NCBI GenBank assembly: GCA_019746975.1
Contig: JAIERK010000073.1
Location: forward strand, 1 to 52,725
Length of the DNA: 52,725 bases
Direction of reading: 5' to 3'
From: Candidatus Obscuribacterales bacterium
GTDB lineage: Bacteria; Cyanobacteriota; Vampirovibrionia; Obscuribacterales; Obscuribacteraceae
Shown here: positions 8,292 to 15,508 of the stretch, one piece after another
How the letters are laid out: every line of letters begins with the position of its first letter
How positions within the stretch are numbered: position 1 is the first letter of the stretch
Made by a program: the position numbers and the translations under genes
Notes under the pieces: generated by a model
Told to the model about the DNA's origin: nothing
Seen by the model: the letters and a program-made list of their open reading frames with translations, nothing else
The model's database searches: none

Positions 8292-10988
8292 TTACGATCC
8301 GGTCTTGATCCTGGTGTAGACCAGGCAATTGAATTCGTCCGAAGCATTCGATAGTAGTTTACCGTCTTTGTCATTAGCGAACACTCGAATTGCATAGATT
8401 CCATCCGTCTTGAAATCGGCGCGAGTGAGCTTGAAACTACCTTTTGTGCCGGCGACCTTTACCGTTTTTAGCAAATTCTTGGAGAGCTCGTCTCCATTCG
8501 GGTTGTCGAAGAACTTATCACACTGTGCAATCTCCACTACGCAGCCTGTGGCTCCTTCTACCATGCTCGTGTCGTATCCGAATTTGAGGTCTTCTTGCTT
8601 TCGCTCCATCGATACCAGTCCTAAGTCTTTGAGATTTGGATAGTCGTGACATAGCGAACCGAACGAAGTACCGTTTATGACGGTCGAATCGCTCTCTGTC
8701 TCAGTAGATTGATAGGTTAGTTTGGCTATCCGTTCGGGCGGCGATATGGTTCCTGCTTCCTTGAGAACTACTTTTGCACTAGCTGGGAACCCCATGGTTA
8801 GGTGGGTTAAGGGGCCATTCGTCGACCATGCGGTGGAGCGTACAGGCAGATAGTAACGGTGAAACTGTCCGTCGTTGACGATTACACGGCAGCGAGTAAA
8901 GCGATCTTTATTGGAAAATTCTTTCTCCCAGACAGTCAACCAGTACAGCTCCATGTGAGCATTGTCGTCGTCTTGAGGAGTGTTTATTTTTGCGTCCACA
9001 TAGACGAAATCATCTCCGACTGGACTGATACCAAACACTTCGAAGTTGATCACCGGACCGGTATCGGCATTGCTATCGAGAATAAGACAATTGTTCGTGT
9101 TATCGAATTGAACCGTCTTTAAGAACTCCATGCCCGGCCGAAGGCGGTTGCGAACATCTAGCGCGGTCAATCGAGTTATTGCTGGAGCGCCAAGTCCGAG
9201 ATCCACTTTGATCAGGCTGTTGTGCTCGCGGCTCCAGTGCACTGATATATCTCTATATGGCTCTTTCGCTAGGCGTAATGCGTCTTTGAGCGGACCACCC
9301 GGTACTTTGATGGCGCGCGGAGTTCTTTTCTCGCCATCATATATGATGACACTAAATGGTGAGATCTTGGGAATCACCGATACCGCGGCTGGTACATCTC
9401 GAATAAGACAAAAGGAGGATCGGGCTTTCTTCTCGATATTTCTTGCACTGGAAGCTATGGTATCCAGCCACTTCGCACCGCGCTTGTAGTATGCGTTCTG
9501 GTGAATGGTCCGAGACATGTTTCCCGGTAAAAGTATAGCTACAAAAGCGATGGCGACTACAGTGACGATGATGCGGACGGGAATCAGTCTCGCCCAGGCG
9601 AATGGTTTGACGCCAACTGGCGCTGCGATTGCATATACAGGGGAGAAAAAGAGCAGTGCAATCAATCCCGACACCGGTAGCAAAGATTCGTATGCGAATC
9701 GACTTCCGCTCAGGGTCGAATCGACCACGACCTGATGCAGGTGTGGTACGAGAATCATGATGAGCCAGGCCAATAAAAACGCCACGTTCTGGCGGAATAG
9801 CCGATTTCGGACGAGCGCCAGGACAGCCACTACTGCTGGTACCGCATACAAAATGTATAGAAAAGCATAGTGTCTGGCGTAACCTTCCGTTATGCTTTGG
9901 TTGATGGGAAGGAAAAGGTGCTTGAAAGCGCGCCCCCAATCGGCGAATCCAGCGATCATCGTTCCCGGCAGCTGTTGGTTGCCGGCTTGAGGCAAGGCAC
10001 GGATTGAGAGTAAAACGCCTAGTACAATGAAAGGAAGCGCCGGAACAAGAGTATCGAAAAGCGCTGCCGGACTATCGTCCTCTTCCTTCTTCTTTGCGGA
10101 TTCCGCATTGCTATCACTGTTTTTTTCAATACTATCAGTGGTGTCAGGGGCGGAGTCCTGTGAAGCGTCTGAGTGCTCGCGATGCGAGGAGATGGTTTCT
10201 TCCATCAGCCGATCTACCGCATCCTCGAACACTTCTTTCGCGTCGGGGACTTTGGACATCTTGCTTTCATCCGGCGGTCCGGCGCCTATGAATGATCTTG
10301 CCAGTTCCAGCGCAACAATGACAAAACCTGATGACCAGAGCGAATTGTCTGCCAGAATCGCAAACAAAAATGCAATCCAGGCCACCCCAAGTGTGGTCCA
10401 GTTGCGTTCGGCTTTCCCTTTGATATAGAGATAAATAGAGACGAGGAAGAAAAAACAACCTAATTCGTATGCCAGTCCGCCCAACCATGATACCGTCTCT
10501 GGTGCCAGGGGATAGGTGAGGAATAATATAGACGCTGCTGCTCCGACCCAGGTCGACCAGGCGCGAGTTGTGTTATCGGGCGGCTCCAGGACTTTGCTTC
10601 CGACGATGAAGAAAACGAAGGCGTTGGCGATGTGGACTAAAAGTGAAAAGAGTCGAATTGGAAAAAACGATTGAGTGGAGGTAGCCGACAGCAGCGATAC
10701 ACAACCGCTTGTCAAGATGCCCCATGTGTCGAAAGATTCCGGTCCGGGCCAATCGATCATAGATGTCAGAAAGTCCATCGTTGAGCTGGCATGTGCTTTC
10801 AGGAATTCGATTATGTAATGTTCATCCAGAAGAGGCAAGGCTTCCAGTGTGCCGACATACATTGCCAACGCAAGACCTATCAGGATGCACAGGATCAAGA
10901 CCTGCACTACCCGATTATTCTTGGCTGAAATCTTGTCGAACATGCAGGTTGTTTTGTTTTCACTCTTGTCGGTTTTAAGAACTTCCAT
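8292..10988 (-). CDS. Polytopic GT-C-like membrane protein (TMTC/PMT-like) with large soluble tail
   Basis: 898 aa. A first membrane helix at about 28-48 is followed by an LDEHY loop and further helices to about residue 500. The pattern of a conserved H-x-A-N-A-x-x-F helix and Y-P-L-A-P-E-T-V-S-W matches the TMTC/protein O-mannosyltransferase-like GT-C membrane proteins. Unusually, an acidic Ser/Asp/Glu-rich cytoplasmic loop (about 240-310) interrupts the membrane core. The C-terminal 390 residues are soluble and probably beta-rich. Its role could be transfer of a sugar from a polyprenyl-linked donor; the substrate is unknown. The start has an AAGAGA ribosome site, and the promoter must overlap the divergent 11004 gene. 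Confidence 0.8.
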   Translation of the reverse strand: MEVLKTDKSENKTTCMFDKISAKNNRVVQVLILCILIGLALAMYVGTLEALPLLDEHYIIEFLKAHASSTMDFLTSMIDWPGPESFDTWGILTSGCVSLLSATSTQSFFPIRLFSLLVHIANAFVFFIVGSKVLEPPDNTTRAWSTWVGAAASILFLTYPLAPETVSWLGGLAYELGCFFFLVSIYLYIKGKAERNWTTLGVAWIAFLFAILADNSLWSSGFVIVALELARSFIGAGPPDESKMSKVPDAKEVFEDAVDRLMEETISSHREHSDASQDSAPDTTDSIEKNSDSNAESAKKKEEDDSPAALFDTLVPALPFIVLGVLLSIRALPQAGNQQLPGTMIAGFADWGRAFKHLFLPINQSITEGYARHYAFLYILYAVPAVVAVLALVRNRLFRQNVAFLLAWLIMILVPHLHQVVVDSTLSGSRFAYESLLPVSGLIALLFFSPVYAIAAPVGVKPFAWARLIPVRIIVTVVAIAFVAILLPGNMSRTIHQNAYYKRGAKWLDTIASSARNIEKKARSSFCLIRDVPAAVSVIPKISPFSVIIYDGEKRTPRAIKVPGGPLKDALRLAKEPYRDISVHWSREHNSLIKVDLGLGAPAITRLTALDVRNRLRPGMEFLKTVQFDNTNNCLILDSNADTGPVINFEVFGISPVGDDFVYVDAKINTPQDDDNAHMELYWLTVWEKEFSNKDRFTRCRVIVNDGQFHRYYLPVRSTAWSTNGPLTHLTMGFPASAKVVLKEAGTISPPERIAKLTYQSTETESDSTVINGTSFGSLCHDYPNLKDLGLVSMERKQEDLKFGYDTSMVEGATGCVVEIAQCDKFFDNPNGDELSKNLLKTVKVAGTKGSFKLTRADFKTDGIYAIRVFANDKDGKLLSNASDEFNCLVYTRIKTGS

Positions 10989-11003
10989 TTTCTCTTATTT
11001 AGG

Positions 11004-12242
11004 GTGAAGTTGGTAACATTTATGTGGATGTCTGAACTGCTGATACCTGACGGAATTAATTTCGACTGCACTTGTTGCGGTAACTGTTGCTTCGAGTGGC
11101 CGGTTCCGATAACTCGCGAAGATTTTTCGCGAATCGAAACGTACGCTCAGGAGAAATCACTGGATTCAAAGCAGCTATTTAGAGTCCTCAGAACTGACGA
11201 TGAGAAGCTAAATGCTTTTTCTCATTCGCTTGAAAAGAGAGACGCCGATGGATTGTGTCAGTTCCTCACGGCTGACAAGCGCTGTCAGCTGCAGAACGAG
11301 CACGGACCTCAGTTCAAACCGGCAATGTGCCAACTTTTTCCATATACATTCACAAACACTCCTTCCGGCACCTATGCTTCGGTCAGCTTCGCTGCAACCG
11401 GGGTCCTGTTCAATCTGGGCCGCCCTCTATCGGACCAACGAGAGCTGCTGTCGGAAAAACTAATTTTATTCAATCAACTTTTTCCATTACTGAAGCTCGA
11501 CTGGAACGACATCCAATTGATTGATGGCCAGAGCCTCAGCTTCCACGATTACTTGGAAGGTGAATCAACGATTTTGGCGAAGCTTGGTCGGGATGACCTT
11601 ACAGGTAGAAGCGAGCGCATACTGTTCGAAGAGGGCGAGCGTTTTCGCAAACGTATAAGCGCGCCCGTCAAGCTGGACAACGCTGCAAACATACTTGTAA
11701 ACCAAAAGATTATCGATCAGGTTCTCGTTCGCAATCTCCTTGCCACGTATTTCCCCGACAACGTTTACGAGTCGGGAATGTGTGAGGTTGACGCGGAGGC
11801 TGTGGCTAGAGAGTTTATGGCGGAACCGCACAATGTGACCTTCGCGCATGGCGCCAAAAGCTTTGGTTTTCAGGCGCTTCTTGATAGACGGATTGGCCGA
11901 TTGCCAGTGAAATCGAGAGACTTGCTGAGACGCTTTTGCTACCTCAAGATTTTTTCGAAGCTCTATTTTGGTCCTGGGTTTAACTACTTGAGCGTAGTAG
12001 CAGGATTGCATCACGTCGTTATTCTTGCCTGTCTCTTGCGCATCCGACTGAAGCTTGAGTTGCTTAGCCGCGATTTGAGCAATTTTTCTGATGATGATTG
12101 TTTTGAGATTTTGGCGGAAACTATCAGAGTATTAGAGAGGAGGTTAACTGTCTCGACGTTTTCCCGAGATGCTATTGCCATGCTCGAAGTATTGCTCCTG
12201 AGTCCAAAAAGAGTCGAACGAATTCTCGAGTTATCGGCCTGA
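11004..12242 (+). CDS. YkgJ-type cysteine-cluster protein
   Basis: 412 aa. The N-terminus carries C-x-C-C-x2-C-C (residues 22-29 counted from the GTG start), followed by G-L-C-Q-F, R-C-Q-L and M-C-Q-L-F-P. This is the pattern of the YkgJ / zinc- or iron-sulfur-binding cysteine cluster family, which is distantly related to the flagellin lysine N-methylase group. The remaining 280 residues are helical and not recognised. The length is well above the usual small YkgJ proteins. The start could be GTG 11004 or ATG 11022; neither has a strong ribosome site. It is divergent from the GT-C-like gene with only 15 bases between. Confidence 0.78.
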   Translation: MKLVTFMWMSELLIPDGINFDCTCCGNCCFEWPVPITREDFSRIETYAQEKSLDSKQLFRVLRTDDEKLNAFSHSLEKRDADGLCQFLTADKRCQLQNEHGPQFKPAMCQLFPYTFTNTPSGTYASVSFAATGVLFNLGRPLSDQRELLSEKLILFNQLFPLLKLDWNDIQLIDGQSLSFHDYLEGESTILAKLGRDDLTGRSERILFEEGERFRKRISAPVKLDNAANILVNQKIIDQVLVRNLLATYFPDNVYESGMCEVDAEAVAREFMAEPHNVTFAHGAKSFGFQALLDRRIGRLPVKSRDLLRRFCYLKIFSKLYFGPGFNYLSVVAGLHHVVILACLLRIRLKLELLSRDLSNFSDDDCFEILAETIRVLERRLTVSTFSRDAIAMLEVLLLSPKRVERILELSA

Positions 12243-12325
12243 CGAAGCACTATGCGTGGTGTCACCAGAACCGGATTTACTAACGATTACCGTGCAGCTC
12301 ACACCCGCTAGCGCATTTTATTCTG

Positions 12326-12353
12326 TTTCAACATGGTCTTTGATTGGTATGAT
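12326..12353 (+). promoter_or_regulatory. Candidate promoter of the HtrA-type protease gene
   Basis: TATGAT at 12348-12353, preceded by TTTCAA at 12326-12331 with a 16-base spacer, about 50 bases before the start codon at 12402. The -10 matches five of six bases; the -35 is weak. Confidence 0.3.
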
Positions 12354-12401
12354 CTCTGAGAGGCGAATTTATGCCACACAGCCTCAATCAGGGAACAGTT
12401 A

Positions 12402-14015
12402 ATGGCTAATGACGTAGACGACGACGTCCCTATCTATTTTTCACCAGGGGAGGAGATGTCGGAAGAAGACATACTCGCCATGGAGCCTGATCGTAGTGCG
12501 CTCTTGAAAGACGATGCTCCGCCGGCATGGGAGCGATATCGTCCGGCTAAGACTCTCGAGCAGGCAAGCAAAGAGGCAGAGGTCGCCGGCGAAAAGAAAA
12601 TCAAAGGACTGCGGAACAGACCTGGCGAAAAATCGATACCTCCGCCGGACAGAAGCAAAGACGACTCGATCAAGAATTCGCAAGAGAGTACTACGCCTGA
12701 GGCGAAAGTAGACGAACAGTCCAACACCTTAGAGCGATTTCTAAAACTATCAGGGCGCTTTTTGAAGCCTAATGTGGTTGCAGTCGAGCCTGAGACCGTG
12801 ATTCCGGCTGACTCAGCTGGTCGAATCGATGGTCCCAGAGAAGAGCCTCCGGCTTCTAGAAAACAGGTAAAGGCGATGTTTTTCCTTGCCTGTGTCAATG
12901 TTTTTGCAATTGGATTCTGGTGCGGTTCATTCTTGTTTCCCCATAACCATGTTGTGACTGGGCTCAGAGAGGACGATTCCTCGGATACTCCGCCTCCCGG
13001 AATTGCCAAAGTGCGGCGGGACTTGGCCGTTGCTGATGTTGTCGCCAAGATCAACCCGACCGTTGTTAATATTGATACGAGGTTTCGACGAGTCCCGGAG
13101 CCCGTTGCCGCTCCCTTTCAATCGACCCAAAAATTTTTTCAACCGCCTCCGAATGCACGACCGACGCCGAGAAGTTATCCAGGGCAATCGCAGGGAAGCG
13201 GTCTGATTGTTTCCACGACAGGTCACATTCTGACCAACAATCATGTGGTTGCACCCGGTGCTGAAATTCGAGTGACGCTTGCCGATCACCGTGAATATCA
13301 AGGCGCCGTCGTGGCTCGAGATGCCTATTCCGATCTTGCCATAGTAAAGATCAGCGCCAACAATTTGCCCGTCGCCCATTTCGCTGACGCCAGGAGGGTG
13401 AGAGTAGGCGATTGGGCGATAGTGATAGGAAGTCCGCATGGATTCGATCATACCGTCACCATCGGTGTAGTAAGCGCTCTCAATCGGGTGATTCCTGACT
13501 TCAACCATCACATACCTCTCATTCAAACCGATGCCTCGATAGCGCCAGGCAATTCTGGAGGACCGGTCGTCAACCTCGATGGAGAGGTTATTGGTATAGC
13601 GGTAGCTGCGGCAAATCGAGGAGTTCTTGGTATCAACTTCGCACTTCCCTCCGATACCGTCAGCCAGGTTGCGAGAAAACTGATCGAAGAAGGCGGTATC
13701 CCGCGCCCTTTCCTCGGTATCTACATGGAGGATATCGATCCGGACAGGAAGAAGGCACATACATTACCCGGACACCCCGTGATGGTTTTAGTGAAGGCAG
13801 TCGTCAATCAAGGACCGGCAGCCAAAGTCGGAATAAGGCCTGGGGACATTATTATGCGAGTGAACAAAAAATCGGTTACATCATCTGATGAGGTTAGAGA
13901 TATTCTGGCGACGCTCAAGCCTGGTGATGAGATGAACTTCGATTTAAGGCGGCTGGAGCCTGCCGGCGAGACATCCAAGAAGGTAATACTGGAGAAGTAT
14001 CCAGATAACTATTGA
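12402..14015 (+). CDS. htrA: Membrane-anchored HtrA/Deg-type serine protease with PDZ domain
   Basis: 537 aa. A charged cytoplasmic N-terminus of about 155 residues precedes a single membrane helix (158-180). The trypsin-like S1C domain then faces the periplasm. The triad is visible: His281 (TNNHVV), Asp311 (YSDLAI) and Ser385 (GNSGGP). A PDZ domain (about 430-530) carries the PFLGI entry and a GIRPGD-type loop. The family degrades or refolds damaged envelope proteins. The N-terminal extension is longer than the usual 20-60 residues and is rich in Lys, Glu and Pro. The start is ATG with GGGA upstream. Two more genes follow closely on the same strand. Confidence 0.92.
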   Translation: MANDVDDDVPIYFSPGEEMSEEDILAMEPDRSALLKDDAPPAWERYRPAKTLEQASKEAEVAGEKKIKGLRNRPGEKSIPPPDRSKDDSIKNSQESTTPEAKVDEQSNTLERFLKLSGRFLKPNVVAVEPETVIPADSAGRIDGPREEPPASRKQVKAMFFLACVNVFAIGFWCGSFLFPHNHVVTGLREDDSSDTPPPGIAKVRRDLAVADVVAKINPTVVNIDTRFRRVPEPVAAPFQSTQKFFQPPPNARPTPRSYPGQSQGSGLIVSTTGHILTNNHVVAPGAEIRVTLADHREYQGAVVARDAYSDLAIVKISANNLPVAHFADARRVRVGDWAIVIGSPHGFDHTVTIGVVSALNRVIPDFNHHIPLIQTDASIAPGNSGGPVVNLDGEVIGIAVAAANRGVLGINFALPSDTVSQVARKLIEEGGIPRPFLGIYMEDIDPDRKKAHTLPGHPVMVLVKAVVNQGPAAKVGIRPGDIIMRVNKKSVTSSDEVRDILATLKPGDEMNFDLRRLEPAGETSKKVILEKYPDNY

Positions 14016-14049
14016 AGTTGAGGATGTAGAAGCTTTGCAGGAGAGTTGA

Positions 14050-15123
14050 TTGGCAGAGATTGCTCAAAATAGCGAGACCGGCATGATAGGCTGCCCGATA
14101 TGCAGTACTGAGCTGGAGCCGTGGCAGATTTATTGTCATAGCTGCGGACAGTCGGTGTCTTCGTTTGAAATTCCGGTGATTAAGGGCGAGTTGACGTTCG
14201 AAACAGATTTGATGAAAGCTTTCGGCAAGTGGATGCAACGAGGGAAGGTGGCATTTAGAGACGGCTCCTACGATGAGGCTCATGCTTGTTTTGCCGAAGC
14301 CCTCAAGCGCGTTCATGGTCTCGAGGGAAAACAAGATTGTGAGATCAAGGCACGTCAACGTCTTGCCGACTCGTTCTTGAAACTGAATAAAGGTAAAGAA
14401 GCAATAGAGCAGCTGGTGCGCGCCGAGCACCTGGCTAAAAATGAATCGCAGAAGCAGCAGTTTCAAAAACGTATAGACTACCTCAATCACAAGACATCGG
14501 CATCCTCTCCGGGCGATCCGGCGGTTAACTTTCGGGCACCGAAAGAACGCGAGCTTCTTTCCGTAGCGCTCTATTGTGCATTTTGTCGGCGTTTGCTATC
14601 CGAATCCGAGGTCTATCGAGTTAGATCCGCAAAACAAGCAGATGCCAACTGCATCTGTGGATACAGTGGACCACCTGTGACGACGGAGCTCTTGGTTGCG
14701 CCTGGTGAGCCTATTCCGCTCGGACCGCCACTGGGACTCAAGAAAGCCCAGTTGATCGAAGCGGCGCACAAGGCAGTAGAAGGTGGTAGAGACAAACGGA
14801 CAGCAATTTGGTTGGCTGTTATCCTCGGCAATTTTGGTATGCACAAATTTTATCTGGGCGAACGCATTTCTGGAATTGTCTATTGTGCCCTTTGTTGGAC
14901 ATTCTTACCGTGGCTCCTTTCTCTCTACGACGCTCTACATATGGCTCAGATGTCCAGGGTGAGCTTCAATTTGTTCTACAATATTGAGCGAATTGTTCAG
15001 CGGTTGCCGTTGGAGGTCGAGCGGGCTCCGGACGAACCGATGTCTATGGAAGTGCTAGAGGATCCTCATGACTTAGTCGATGCTTGGTCCCAAGGAGATG
15101 ACGTAATTCCGGTGGATGCTTGA
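14050..15123 (+). CDS. Zinc ribbon-TPR-TM2 domain protein
   Basis: 357 aa from a TTG start with GGAGAG five bases upstream. Residues 15-32 form a zinc ribbon (Cys15, 18, 29, 32). A TPR-like helical segment follows (about 60-145). A second Cys cluster (YCAFC...CICG, about 177-205) precedes a TM2 domain (about 255-310), recognised by the pair of helices with G-x-H-x-F-Y-L-G between them. TM2 proteins are membrane proteins of poorly known role. The mix of two metal sites, TPR and TM2 is unusual. It lies 34 bases after htrA and overlaps the next gene by four bases, so all three are probably one operon. Confidence 0.85.
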   Translation: MAEIAQNSETGMIGCPICSTELEPWQIYCHSCGQSVSSFEIPVIKGELTFETDLMKAFGKWMQRGKVAFRDGSYDEAHACFAEALKRVHGLEGKQDCEIKARQRLADSFLKLNKGKEAIEQLVRAEHLAKNESQKQQFQKRIDYLNHKTSASSPGDPAVNFRAPKERELLSVALYCAFCRRLLSESEVYRVRSAKQADANCICGYSGPPVTTELLVAPGEPIPLGPPLGLKKAQLIEAAHKAVEGGRDKRTAIWLAVILGNFGMHKFYLGERISGIVYCALCWTFLPWLLSLYDALHMAQMSRVSFNLFYNIERIVQRLPLEVERAPDEPMSMEVLEDPHDLVDAWSQGDDVIPVDA

Positions 15124-15473
15124 AAGATTACGAGGTCAACGCTGTGGGTCTTGCCGAGAAAAATTGTGTTCCCTGTCGCGGTGGTGTATCGCCATTGACC
15201 AGCAGCGAAATAGCGCCGCTGTTTCGAGAGTTACGCAACTGGGTCTGTAATGAAGATCGTCGATTAGTTAAGTCATACAAGTTCGATGATTTCAAAAGCG
15301 CGATGGAACTAGCTAACAAGATTGCCATAATCGCCGAAAGCGAGGGGCATCACCCGGATCTGCTCGTGAGATGGGGTGAGCTTCGTATTGACCTCTGGAC
15401 TCATAAGGTCGATGGTCTGACCGAAAGCGATTTTATTCTGGCGGCTAAAATCGATCAGCTTACCGACCACTAG
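15120..15473 (+). CDS. phhB: Pterin-4a-carbinolamine dehydratase
   Basis: 117 aa. The family signature is present: W-x-C-N/E... followed by F-x-x-F-x-x-A and E-G-H-H-P-D (His77, His78), then W-x-x-L-R-I-D-L-W-T-H. The enzyme dehydrates 4a-hydroxytetrahydropterin during pterin recycling. Some bacterial members are linked to aromatic amino-acid hydroxylases or molybdopterin metabolism. The TTG start overlaps the stop of the TM2 gene (TTGA), so translation is coupled. No pterin-dependent hydroxylase is in the window. The ordering with an envelope protease and a TM2 protein is unexplained. Confidence 0.88.
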   Translation: MKDYEVNAVGLAEKNCVPCRGGVSPLTSSEIAPLFRELRNWVCNEDRRLVKSYKFDDFKSAMELANKIAIIAESEGHHPDLLVRWGELRIDLWTHKVDGLTESDFILAAKIDQLTDH

Positions 15474-15479
15474 GTGGTC
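15465..15479. terminator. Small hairpin at convergent gene ends
   Basis: GACCAC-TAG-GTGGTC, a perfect 6-bp stem over the stop codon of the pterin dehydratase gene, in the 35-base gap to the convergent 806-aa gene. No T-run follows, so a terminator role is uncertain. Confidence 0.25.
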
Positions 15480-15508
15480 ACCATATATAGTGCCGTGCGA
15501 AAAATGAT

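Noticed and set aside
9352..9939. 195-aa minus-strand frame
   Set aside because: Same-strand alternative frame inside the GT-C-like gene, with no start signal or domain.
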